This document shows, one piece after another, positions 1-5,713 of a stretch of DNA of 6,241 bases. The notes below the pieces were generated by a model. It did no database searches, had not been told where the DNA came from, and worked only from the letters and a program-made list of their open reading frames with translations. Location: assembly GCA_023427575.1 (NCBI GenBank), contig JAEZAY010000417.1:1-6241 (forward strand), in the 5' to 3' direction. Position numbers and translations under genes: made by a program. Numbering within the stretch: the first letter of the stretch is position 1; the number at the start of each line of letters is the position of its first letter. The DNA comes from Bacteroidota bacterium. Lineage in GTDB: Bacteria > Bacteroidota > Bacteroidia > Chitinophagales > Chitinophagaceae.

Positions 1-2372
1 TCCTCAATTTCTTTTCTTCTTCCCAGTACGTCCAGCATTACCTGCGCTTTTTCTTCCATCGCGGAGCCGGGGTACAGCGAACTGATCTGCTGTAATACCC
101 GGGTGGCCGCCGAATCGTTGCGCTGGCGGATGAGATAGATGGACTCGATGTATAATAATTGTGGTGTCCAGTAATTCATTCCATATAAACTATCAGCGAT
201 TGCTTTTTGCTTAACGGCTTCATCAAAGCGGCCTTCAATGAATTTACTGTAGATCTGGTTATAGGTTTCCGTGGCCGCCGTTTTTTCCGGCTCGGGATCA
301 TTGCGGTTGACCAGATTGCTCACCCGGCGTTCAAAATGATGGTTTGCAAATCGGGCCTGCAGAATTTGCGTCAGCTCATTTGCCCGGGTCATATTTCCCA
401 TTTGCCGGTAGCTGTAATACAAATAGAATAAAGCCTCCGGCATCCGGGCGCTTTCGGGGAAATCTCCGGGAAAAGGTTCCAGCAATTCAATTACGGCCGG
501 GTAGGCCTCCATTCCTTCCAGATAGACCTGCCCAAGATCCACTTTTGCATGTTCGATCGAATCATTGGAAACTTTCATCTGCTCGGGGCTGAGGGGAATA
601 TTCTTCAATAAACTTTCATAACTCAGCTCCGATTCCGGGCCCAGATCGGCCAGATTGGGATCCGCGCCTTCCACCGGCTTATCCCCGAGAGCCCGTGCTG
701 CGTTTACGTCGGAAGCACGCCGCCAGTTATCGACATTCGGGCGATTGCCCCATTTCGATTTGAAGGCTGTAAATCCTTTCGACTTCACCGCCTGATTATA
801 AAAATACCATTCGCCTTTTGTATTGGTGTTGAAGAGATCGGGCGCGGGACTGTTTTGATTTAGCGGGCCCGGGCCGGAGCCACCGGAAGCCGTTTCTTCT
901 TCTTTTAAACCCCGGCTTTTGCGCATCTGCCTTACCATTTTTTTCAGGATCGCTTCGCGTTCAGCTTCGGGCAGTGCGGCCAGTTTCTGCAGGCTGTCCT
1001 GCCGGTTTAAAATACCCTGATGAATCATGATGGTATTGAGCATGGCCAGCCGGTTGGCAAATTTCACCTGATCGGTGATCACCGGATCGCTGGTATTGAT
1101 ACTGTCGTAAAAGCGTTTCGCATTGGCAAACTCAAAATCGGCATAAGACAGATCGGCCAGGAGCAGATATGATTTTCCACGCTGGCCAACCGGATTGTTC
1201 GGATCAGAAGCCAGTGCGGACTTCAATAAAAAATCCTTGGCTGCCGGAATATTTTTCCGTTCCAGTTCAATTTGAGCTGCTGTATAATAAATAATATCGC
1301 GGTACCTGGAATACCGGTCTTTTTTTCCCATTTTGACCAGTTCGGCTATGTTTTGGCGAATAGCGTTTGAATCCCCGCGGTTCTGACGAATGGAATTCAG
1401 CCTTGCATATACTTCCATTACCGGATCATAGGTATGCCGGATCGCCTCCTTATAAAAAGCAAGCGCCTGCCCGGGATTGCCGGCCCTTTCATAGAGCTGG
1501 GCGGTTAAAAATTCAAGCCGCGCCCTTTCATTTTTGGTGTTGGTATTCGACAGGGATTGCTGCAGGTAATGGGCCGCGCTATCGTAAATCGACTGCCTGT
1601 AATAGAGCAGGGCTTTCATTTCCAGCAGGTTTGTTTCCAAACGAGCCGGGAACAGAGGGTCATTGTCGAGGGTCTGGATCAATGCCGCGGCCCGGCCGTA
1701 TTCTTCCATTTCAATAAAGGTTCGGATCTGCCATACCAGCGATTCATTCCGGCTTGGCGGAGAAGAAACGGCTTTTTTAAGCAGGGAATTATTTTCTTTG
1801 GTTGAAACGGTTAAAGCATTGCCATCCTCACTGGCATTTGAACCGATGGGTTTATCATAACCATCTTTTTCTTTGGGCGACCAGGCGTAGTTTATATACT
1901 GAAAGGTAATATAGGCGGAATCGAATTGCTTTTTGTGAAAAAAAGCCGAACCCATTAGCATGTACAGATTGTCGATCCAGTCGTTACGCAGATCATGGAT
2001 CAGAATGGCCGTATTGGCCTTGTACCGAACCGAATCCAGGTCGATGCTGTCGAGCCGGGTTTGGTCAAGACTGTAATTATAAAAAGGCAAAAGCTGGCTG
2101 AAATCATCGCGATGCGCATTTTTTGCGCGGTTGATCACATCATTTAAGCGATTTTCTGCGTTGAATACCCAGTTGTAATGAGTTACGGTATTCTGCATAA
2201 CGCGCCGGGGGGCGGAAAATTTTTTTTCGGTGCTTTTTTCAGAGCCCAGTTTTTTGTTTTCGTACTTTTTTGGCTTTTTGAGATCGAAACTGGCATTGGG
2301 CTGAGCGTATAGAAGCGCCGGCCATGCGGAATAAAAAACGACAAAAAAAACAAAGGTTCTGAAGATCACCAT
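1..2372 (-). CDS. porW: PorW/SprE-family type IX secretion protein, 3'-truncated by window edge
   Basis: Reading from the ATG at 2372 towards base 1 gives about 790 uninterrupted codons; the C-terminus lies outside the window. Residues 1-23 form a signal peptide (hydrophobic core FVFFVVFY, likely cut after LLYA with Gln24 first in the mature chain). The mature N-terminus carries FDLKKPKKYENKKLGSEK and then QNTVTHYNWVFNAENRLN, which I recognise as the conserved start of the PorW/SprE family. Several TPR-like helical repeats follow (roughly residues 130-480), then a Gly/Pro/Ser-rich linker near 495-510, the block WYFYN (522-526) with WGNRPNVDNWR (541-551), and more TPR-like repeats including MNYWTPQLLYIESIYLIRQR. 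Family members are needed for type IX secretion and gliding, working in the periplasm or at the outer membrane with the PorKLMN machinery. In-frame stop TAG lies upstream of the ATG, so the start is well bounded. No cysteine was found in the visible chain, so the lipoprotein anchor reported for relatives is absent. The family call is strong; the exact function in this species is inferred. Confidence 0.93.
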   Translation of the reverse strand, partial: MVIFRTFVFFVVFYSAWPALLYAQPNASFDLKKPKKYENKKLGSEKSTEKKFSAPRRVMQNTVTHYNWVFNAENRLNDVINRAKNAHRDDFSQLLPFYNYSLDQTRLDSIDLDSVRYKANTAILIHDLRNDWIDNLYMLMGSAFFHKKQFDSAYITFQYINYAWSPKEKDGYDKPIGSNASEDGNALTVSTKENNSLLKKAVSSPPSRNESLVWQIRTFIEMEEYGRAAALIQTLDNDPLFPARLETNLLEMKALLYYRQSIYDSAAHYLQQSLSNTNTKNERARLEFLTAQLYERAGNPGQALAFYKEAIRHTYDPVMEVYARLNSIRQNRGDSNAIRQNIAELVKMGKKDRYSRYRDIIYYTAAQIELERKNIPAAKDFLLKSALASDPNNPVGQRGKSYLLLADLSYADFEFANAKRFYDSINTSDPVITDQVKFANRLAMLNTIMIHQGILNRQDSLQKLAALPEAEREAILKKMVRQMRKSRGLKEEETASGGSGPGPLNQNSPAPDLFNTNTKGEWYFYNQAVKSKGFTAFKSKWGNRPNVDNWRRASDVNAARALGDKPVEGADPNLADLGPESELSYESLLKNIPLSPEQMKVSNDSIEHAKVDLGQVYLEGMEAYPAVIELLEPFPGDFPESARMPEALFYLYYSYRQMGNMTRANELTQILQARFANHHFERRVSNLVNRNDPEPEKTAATETYNQIYSKFIEGRFDEAVKQKAIADSLYGMNYWTPQLLYIESIYLIRQRNDSAATRVLQQISSLYPGSAMEEKAQVMLDVLGRRKEIE

Positions 2373-2486
2373 GTGCCAGCTAAACTCTATTAACTATAAT
2401 TGGGTAAAAATATTTTAAAAATACGCTTAAAATTCGGCAGGCAGAAAATCCTGTATCTTGCTGCCCTTTTAATATAAAGAACCCCT
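2373..2486. promoter_or_regulatory. Divergent intergenic region with a weak promoter motif
   Basis: This AT-rich 114-base gap separates the minus-strand porW from the plus-strand envelope operon and must hold both start regions. On the plus strand TATCTTG at 2454-2460 resembles the Bacteroidota -7 box TAnnTTTG with one T missing, 26 bases before the ATG at 2487; no clear TTG/TTTG -33 partner is visible at the expected distance. On the minus strand only AT-rich stretches such as TATTTTTA occur, with no convincing box. No Shine-Dalgarno sequence precedes either start, which is usual in this phylum. Promoter positions are tentative. Confidence 0.35.
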
Positions 2487-2882
2487 ATGGCCAAATTCGA
2501 TGCCAGTTCTACCATTCAGCGGCTCCGAAACAGGTACCGTCTGGTAATTATGAACGACGATACTTATGAAGAGGTTGTTACGTTTAAGTTGTCGAGGCTA
2601 AGTGTTTATGTGATGTTAAGTACCATTTTTGTGTTATTAACCGGATTAACCGTGGCATTGATTGTTTTTACTCCTTTGCGTTTGTATATTCCGGGTTATG
2701 GGGATGTGAATGCCACCCGCGAGTTAAGGGAATTGAAGTTGCGAACCGATTCGCTGGAGCAGGCGGTGATGTATAAAGACCAGTATCTGAACAGTATAAA
2801 AAATATTTTGCAGGGAAAAGAACCCGTTCTGCCCGATACGGCAACACTGGAAATTCCGAATGCTGAAAATATTGATGAATAA
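2487..2882 (+). CDS. Single-pass membrane protein, N-terminal half of a Bacteroidota M23 peptidase, no catalytic domain
   Basis: The 131-residue product has a cytosolic N-terminus with a basic patch (RLRNRYR, 13-18), the block VIMNDDTYEEVVTFKLSRL (20-38), one transmembrane helix at about 39-62 ending in FTPLRLYIPGYGD, and a short periplasmic coiled coil (about 76-108, with LRTDSLEQAV). The NDDTYEEV...FTPL..YIPGYGD pattern matches, from memory, the N-terminal region of envelope M23 (LytM-type) metallopeptidases of Bacteroidota, which run to roughly 290 residues. Here the protein ends after an acidic tail and none of the HxxxD or HxH zinc motifs of M23 is present. The bactofilin gene starts 11 bases after the stop, so there is no room for a lost downstream domain. 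It may be a membrane anchor or assembly partner for the bactofilin. The start ATG follows AAAGAACCCCT and the downstream order fits one operon. The ORF is clearly real; the role is inferred. Confidence 0.85.
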   Translation: MAKFDASSTIQRLRNRYRLVIMNDDTYEEVVTFKLSRLSVYVMLSTIFVLLTGLTVALIVFTPLRLYIPGYGDVNATRELRELKLRTDSLEQAVMYKDQYLNSIKNILQGKEPVLPDTATLEIPNAENIDE

Positions 2883-2893
2883 AAAACCAATCT

Positions 2894-3310
2894 ATGTTTA
2901 ATCAAAAATCCAAATCCGAAATTCTTACCGAGAGAGAAAACCTGACCCCTACCGGTGGCGCCAGCATTATCGCGGCCGGCACAACTCTGAAAGGCGATAT
3001 GACCAGCAATGGCGATATCCGCATCGATGGCACCCTGGAAGGAAATATTCACTGCACAGCAAAAGTGGTTATTGGCGCCAATGGGGTGATCAAAGGCGAT
3101 ATTTCCGGCCAGCAGGCTGATATTATGGGCCAGGTAACGGGTACCATTAAAGTGAAGGAATTATTGCAACTCAAGGGTGGCTGTAATGTAAACGGGAATT
3201 TGTTTTCTTCGAAACTTCAGATAGAACCTTCCGCCAATTTTAACGGACAGTGTCATATGAGTCAGGTTGGAGAACTGGACCTGAAACAGCCGGCGCTGGC
3301 AACTGCTTAA
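2894..3310 (+). CDS. Bactofilin (polymer-forming cytoskeletal protein)
   Basis: The 138-residue product has the bactofilin layout. A flexible polar N-terminus (1-22) is followed by a right-handed beta-helix core (about 24-125) with the regular turns seen in the family, such as IIAAGTTLKGDMTSNGDIRIDG, then GTLEGNI, KVVIGANGVIKGDI, ADIMGQVTGTI and LLQLKGGCNVNGNL. A short tail ends in Ala/Leu-rich residues. Length is normal for the family. Bactofilins polymerise without nucleotide on the inner face of the membrane and position envelope enzymes, often M23 peptidases, to set cell shape. The neighbour upstream keeps only the membrane and coiled-coil half of such a peptidase, which suggests the pair still acts together. 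The start ATG at 2894 comes 11 bases after the upstream stop, so the two genes are almost certainly co-transcribed. Confidence 0.95.
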   Translation: MFNQKSKSEILTERENLTPTGGASIIAAGTTLKGDMTSNGDIRIDGTLEGNIHCTAKVVIGANGVIKGDISGQQADIMGQVTGTIKVKELLQLKGGCNVNGNLFSSKLQIEPSANFNGQCHMSQVGELDLKQPALATA

Positions 3311-3316
3311 AAAATT

Positions 3317-3381
3317 AATTCCGGGCAGAGGATCCTGATTCGTTGCTGTATTGGCGATGCGGGAAAGCTATGCCCGGAATT
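3317..3381. repeat. 11-bp perfect inverted repeat between bactofilin and AtpI-like genes
   Basis: AATTCCGGGCA at 3317-3327 is exactly complementary to TGCCCGGAATT at 3371-3381, with a 43-base spacer. It fills most of the 90-base gap after the bactofilin stop and ends 19 bases before the ATG at 3401. The mRNA could fold into a long-loop stem that shields the upstream message, slows polymerase, or marks a processing site. There is no T-run after the right arm, so it is not a standard terminator. It could also be the footprint of a small inserted or deleted element. Confidence 0.6.
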
Positions 3382-3400
3382 TCTTCACTATCAAGGTGAA

Positions 3401-3862
3401 ATGGTGGGCGCCAAAAGCCAGCCGGATTATCCTAACTTTGCCCTCCTTATGATCAAAAACCCATCTGTCTGGCGGGCTTTTTTGCCCCTGTTGATAATAT
3501 TTGTGATTTCTAACCTGGTATTTATCGGTGCCGTATCGCTGCTGGAAAAGATGAATATCCGGCAGGAAGTTGCTCTTGCGGGAAACCTGATTATATTTCT
3601 TGCCACCGCCATTTCGTTTTACCTGTATCATAAATCGCTCATGAATAACCGGGTGCAGGTATTTCTGCGGATGATCTATGGTGGTATGTTCGTGAAGATG
3701 TTCACCTGCCTTATTGCCGCTTTTGTTTACATCATGATTGCGGGAAAACAGGTGAACAAGGCCGGGATATTTTTATGCATGTTTCTGTATTTTGTTTATT
3801 CATTTACAGAAATTGCCATTTTACTGAAAATTAGTAAGTCGCCGAAAGATGCCAAAGCATGA
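3401..3862 (+). CDS. Four-helix membrane protein, AtpI-like (ATP synthase leader type)
   Basis: The product of 153 residues has four predicted transmembrane helices at about 25-46, 57-76, 92-114 and 121-142, with the charged loops and tail expected of a small integral inner-membrane protein (C-terminus KISKSPKDAKA). The third and fourth helices carry RMIYGGMFVKMF, IAGKQVNKAGIF and YFVYSFTEI, a pattern I recall from the uncharacterised AtpI-like protein that precedes atpB in many Bacteroidota. AtpI-type proteins are thought to help assemble the c-ring or carry ions for the ATP synthase; for this branch the role is not established. ATG 3401 follows AAGGTGAA and gives the longest form. ATG 3449 (MIKNPSVW) is a good alternative that removes 16 poorly conserved-looking residues. 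Its stop overlaps the next start. No AtpZ gene lies upstream and no atpB follows. Membrane protein is certain; family assignment is moderate. Confidence 0.8.
   Translation: MVGAKSQPDYPNFALLMIKNPSVWRAFLPLLIIFVISNLVFIGAVSLLEKMNIRQEVALAGNLIIFLATAISFYLYHKSLMNNRVQVFLRMIYGGMFVKMFTCLIAAFVYIMIAGKQVNKAGIFLCMFLYFVYSFTEIAILLKISKSPKDAKA
3433..3440 (+). promoter_or_regulatory. TAACTTTG, exact match to the Bacteroidota -7 box
   Basis: TAACTTTG fits TAnnTTTG exactly and lies 8 bases before the alternative ATG at 3449 of the AtpI-like gene. No TTG or TTTG is present at the usual -33 distance, so it may be coincidence inside the coding region. If active, it would give a nearly leaderless transcript of the shorter protein and the SprT-like gene. 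Confidence 0.2.
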
Positions 3863-4472
3863 GCAACCCCTCGATTATCTCAAAAGATACATTCCGGAGG
3901 CATCGGCCGCAGCGGTGCTGGAACTTATCATTCATTATAAAGTACAATTAACGATCACCCGTGAACGAAGATCAATCCTGGGCGATTATCGTCATGCTAC
4001 CAGTTATAATTTGCACCGGATCAGCGTAAACGGAAACCTGAATAAATATTCCTTTTTAATTACCCTTATTCATGAGCTGGCTCATCTGGTTACATTTGAG
4101 CAGTATGGTCACCGGGTGGCATCGCATGGGAAGGAGTGGAAAACCATTTATGCGCGGCTGCTTTCTGAATTTTTGAAGGAATCGATATTTCCGCCTGATA
4201 TTCTTCAGTCGCTGAAAAATTCCCTGCACGATCTGCCCGCCAGCAGTTGTTCGGATGAAAAGCTTATGCGCACGTTACGGCGCTACGATCCTGCAAATGG
4301 AATGGTACTGGTTGAACAGATTGAAGAAGGGGCCTTGTTTTCGGTTGACAAAGGCGCTGTTTTTAAAAGAGGTAAAAAACTAAGGAAAAGATATCAGTGT
4401 ACCGAAATTGATACCGGGCGGGTTTATTTGTTCAGTTCTATTTATGAAGTTAACCCGGTAAAAGAATCTTAA
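3849..4472 (+). CDS. SprT-like zinc metalloprotease domain protein
   Basis: The 207-residue product has the SprT-like signature: zinc-binding HELAH at 75-79 (H75 and H79 ligands, E76 catalytic) in ITLIHELAHLVTFEQYG, and the third ligand in SHGKEW (H93). The N-terminal region (1-60, LDYLKRYIPEASAAAVLELI) precedes the motif as usual. The C-terminal part (about 150-200, YQCTEIDTGRVYLFSSIYEV) has the shape of the family's zinc-ribbon region but lacks the paired cysteines; the only two cysteines are C134 and C184. Bacterial SprT-like proteins are poorly characterised; eukaryotic SPRTN relatives cut DNA-protein crosslinks, so a DNA-repair role is possible but unproved. The ATG lies 14 bases inside the end of the AtpI-like gene (stop TGA 3860-3862), in another frame, so translation is probably coupled. 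The start is preceded by GAAAG. Catalytic residues look complete. Confidence 0.92.
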   Translation: MPKHEQPLDYLKRYIPEASAAAVLELIIHYKVQLTITRERRSILGDYRHATSYNLHRISVNGNLNKYSFLITLIHELAHLVTFEQYGHRVASHGKEWKTIYARLLSEFLKESIFPPDILQSLKNSLHDLPASSCSDEKLMRTLRRYDPANGMVLVEQIEEGALFSVDKGAVFKRGKKLRKRYQCTEIDTGRVYLFSSIYEVNPVKES

Positions 4473-4540
4473 GCATTAAATAATTTTCCCGCAAAGAAAG
4501 GGAAGGAGTAAGGCAGGTAAGAAAGATACTCCGCAGACTC
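4473..4540. repeat. Intergenic repeat, copy 1
   Basis: This stretch starts right after the SprT-like stop and aligns with 4706-4773. Shared words are CGCAAAGAAA (from 4490) and the 14-base identity TACTCCGCAGACTC (4527-4540), with diverged purine-rich sequence between. The CGCAAAG and ACTCCG words are like dispersed intergenic repeats I recall from Bacteroidota, but spread through the genome cannot be judged here. Confidence 0.6.
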
Positions 4541-4560
4541 CCTACTCGTCTTCATACCCG

Positions 4561-4577
4561 ATATCTGGCGCAGATAT
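4561..4577. repeat. Short perfect palindrome
   Basis: ATATCTG at 4561-4567 and CAGATAT at 4571-4577 pair perfectly around a 3-base centre GCG. It lies between the two repeat copies in the 330-base region with no gene (4473-4802). It could be a small RNA hairpin or a dimer-binding operator; no T-run follows. Confidence 0.4.
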
Positions 4578-4673
4578 GCAGCAGAGCCTTGTGCACTGTG
4601 TATCCAGGCCTTCCATTAAATCTGCATTACTCAAAATCCACCAAAATACGGACGCTGATACGTCTGTCCGGAA

Positions 4674-4700
4674 TGCCGGCCCTGCTGATCTGCGCCGGCA
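4674..4700. repeat. GC-rich hairpin
   Basis: TGCCGGC at 4674-4680 pairs perfectly with GCCGGCA at 4694-4700 over a 13-base loop. It sits just before repeat copy 2 and has no T-run after it, so it is not a classic terminator. It may mark the edge of the repeat or help end transcription between the convergent SprT-like and GNAT genes. Confidence 0.4.
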
Positions 4701-4705
4701 ACTAA

Positions 4706-4773
4706 AGGGATTAATAAATTTTCACGCAAAGAAAAAAACAGCAAAGCAGATAAGAATTGTACTCCGCAGACTC
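4706..4773. repeat. Intergenic repeat, copy 2
   Basis: This is the second copy of the 4473-4540 repeat, offset by 233-235 bases, with CGCAAAGAAA at 4725-4734 and TACTCCGCAGACTC at 4760-4773. It is followed by GGGATTCAACTCCGAAC, made of the same ACTCCG-type words. The two copies have diverged outside the shared words, so this is not a recent duplication. The rest of 4473-4802 holds no supported gene. Confidence 0.6.
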
Positions 4774-4802
4774 GGGATTCAACTCCGAACTTTCCTTCCA
4801 GA

Positions 4803-5288
4803 TTAAATCCTCTTGACCATCCAAATAGCGCATCCAAAATGCCCGGTATTGCCTAAGGGACCTTTCAGATATTCGAACCCGTTTTTTTCATAAACATGAA
4901 TGGCTTTTTTTAATTCGGGCATGGTTTCCAGATATACCTGTTCATAACCCGCGGCTTTTGCAAAATCAAGGCAGCGCGCTATGAGCTGACGTCCAATTCC
5001 CTTATTTCTGGATTCAGGTATAAGGTACATTTTAACCAGTTCGGCGGTTTTATCTGGCAGGCCGGCGGAAGGAAAAATCCCGGCGCCACCCAGGATGGAT
5101 TCGCCTTCAAGAGCCACGAAATAATGGCTTCCCTCCGTTTGAAACAACTCGAAGAGATGATCGGTCGATTCATCAAAATAGACGGTTCCGGGGCGGTTGG
5201 CACCAAATTCCTTCAGGGTGTTGCGAATGATGGCGGCCAGTGCGGCATTATCGGTTTTTTCGATGGAACGAATGATGATCTCTTTCAT
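4803..5288 (-). CDS. GNAT-family N-acetyltransferase
   Basis: The 161-residue product starting at ATG 5288 has a complete GNAT fold. The N-terminal strand is KEIIIRSIEKTDN. Motif A runs at 84-103 (ELVKMYLIPESRNKGIGRQL) with the acetyl-CoA pyrophosphate loop R94-N-K-G-I-G-R100. Motif B is around 121-140, with ETMPELKKAIHVYEKNGFEY. The usual Y..E.NGF signature is intact, so an active acetyl-CoA-dependent acetyltransferase is likely, but the substrate cannot be told. An upstream non-ATG start would add 12 residues ahead of the first strand and is not favoured. The gene is transcribed towards the SprT-like gene (convergent) and has its own promoter-like motif directly before the ATG. No clear terminator was found after the stop. 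Confidence 0.93.
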   Translation of the reverse strand: MKEIIIRSIEKTDNAALAAIIRNTLKEFGANRPGTVYFDESTDHLFELFQTEGSHYFVALEGESILGGAGIFPSAGLPDKTAELVKMYLIPESRNKGIGRQLIARCLDFAKAAGYEQVYLETMPELKKAIHVYEKNGFEYLKGPLGNTGHFGCAIWMVKRI

Positions 5289-5292
5289 CCAC

Positions 5293-5321
5293 CAAAGATA
5301 ATCCAGATTGGAACAGGGCAA
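5293..5321 (-). promoter_or_regulatory. Bacteroidota-type promoter of the GNAT gene
   Basis: On the minus strand TTG (5321-5319) is followed after 18 bases by TATCTTTG (5300-5293), an exact match to TAnnTTTG; a second TTG lies directly upstream (5324-5322). Only four bases (GTGG) separate the -7 box from the ATG at 5288. The transcript would then begin at or within a few bases of the start codon, making the mRNA leaderless or nearly so. Confidence 0.55.
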
Positions 5322-5363
5322 CAACGGGGAGTCGGCAGATCATTTGTTTTATGCATCCATATA

Positions 5364-5387
5364 GACCCGGCTGCCTGGTTCCGGATC
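5364..5387 (-). repeat. Stem-loop overlapping the small peptide's stop codon
   Basis: GACCCGG at 5364-5370 pairs with CCGGATC at 5381-5387 over a 10-base loop, with one G-U wobble in the minus-strand RNA. The upper arm covers part of the TGA of the 29-residue reading frame. No T-run follows on the minus strand, so termination would be weak; it may protect the 3' end of a short message. Confidence 0.35.
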
Positions 5388-5475
5388 AGTTCTCCGCAAT
5401 CAAAACCATTAGTCCGTACAATACCCCGATGGATAGAACGGTTAGCAGTAAAAATTTTTTATCGGCATTTTTCAT
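5386..5475 (-). CDS. Possible 29-residue single-pass membrane peptide
   Basis: From ATG 5475 to TGA at 5388-5386 the minus strand encodes 29 residues: a basic N-terminus (KNADKK, 2-7), a hydrophobic helix at about 8-27 (core LTVLSIGVLYGLMVLI) and a short polar end (AEN). This positive-inside layout is typical of small bacterial membrane peptides. It lies 97 bases upstream of the GNAT gene on the same strand. A 6-bp stem with a tetraloop (5508-5523) sits 32 bases upstream of its ATG, and a stem at 5364-5387 overlaps its stop. No strong promoter was found. A plus-strand frame over the same bases (from ATG 5429) also gives a hydrophobic peptide, so the coding strand is not certain. No family recognised. 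Confidence 0.35.
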   Translation of the reverse strand: MKNADKKFLLLTVLSIGVLYGLMVLIAEN

Positions 5476-5507
5476 AGGTGTATTTTTAACGGCAGGCAGT
5501 TTGCTCT

Positions 5508-5523
5508 ATTGCGTTCTCGCAAT
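5508..5523. repeat. Perfect 6-bp stem with tetraloop
   Basis: ATTGCG (5508-5513) and CGCAAT (5518-5523) form a perfect stem around TTCT. It would lie in the leader of the minus-strand 29-residue reading frame if that is transcribed from upstream. Its function is unknown. Confidence 0.4.
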
Positions 5524-5678
5524 GAATAGGGAAAAACGCGTATTTCTGACTGGTAGTTTTACTAAATGTATAACTTGCTGAAAACGTGGGTTTACGAACA
5601 AAAACTACTGGCTTAAGGGTTTGTCTTTATGGCCTGATAAGTTTACTATACAAAGTTTCATCTTATCCTTTTAAAGGC

Positions 5679-5709
5679 TTGCCGGCCCTGAAAATGCATC
5701 GCATCTTTG
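5679..5709 (+). promoter_or_regulatory. Promoter-like motif before a structured non-coding stretch
   Basis: TTG at 5679-5681 is followed after 20 bases by CATCTTTG (5702-5709), which matches TAnnTTTG at all fixed positions but the first T (C here). Transcription would start around 5713-5716 and run towards the terminator at 5903-5934. Confidence 0.35.
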
Positions 5710-5713
5710 CATA

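Noticed and set aside
207..1860. Plus-strand reading frames of 65-116 residues across the left part
   Set aside because: They lie antisense to the continuous porW/sprE frame, whose translation shows family motifs throughout.
2696..3052. Minus-strand frame of 118 residues
   Set aside because: It is antisense to the membrane protein and bactofilin genes and has no recognisable features.
3311..3400. A hidden AtpZ gene between bactofilin and the AtpI-like gene
   Set aside because: Ninety bases is far too short for AtpZ, and the gap is mostly an inverted repeat.
3368..3631. Minus-strand frames of 87 and 61 residues
   Set aside because: They are antisense to the AtpI-like gene, whose helices are clear.
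4576..4837. Frames of 76 (plus) and 68 (minus) residues in the repeat region
   Set aside because: They run through repeat copy 2 and hairpins, have no family resemblance, and their composition follows the repeats.
5289..5324. Upstream TTG start for the GNAT gene
   Set aside because: It adds 12 residues before the conserved first strand and would lie within the promoter motif; ATG 5288 fits the family.
5124..5477. Plus-strand frame of 117 residues
   Set aside because: It is mostly antisense to the GNAT gene and shows no protein-like features.
5429..5581. Plus-strand peptide of 50 residues with one hydrophobic helix
   Set aside because: It overlaps the minus-strand 29-residue frame; the C-terminal part looks non-coding and uses unusual codons (AGA, AGG, ATA). 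Kept only as an alternative.
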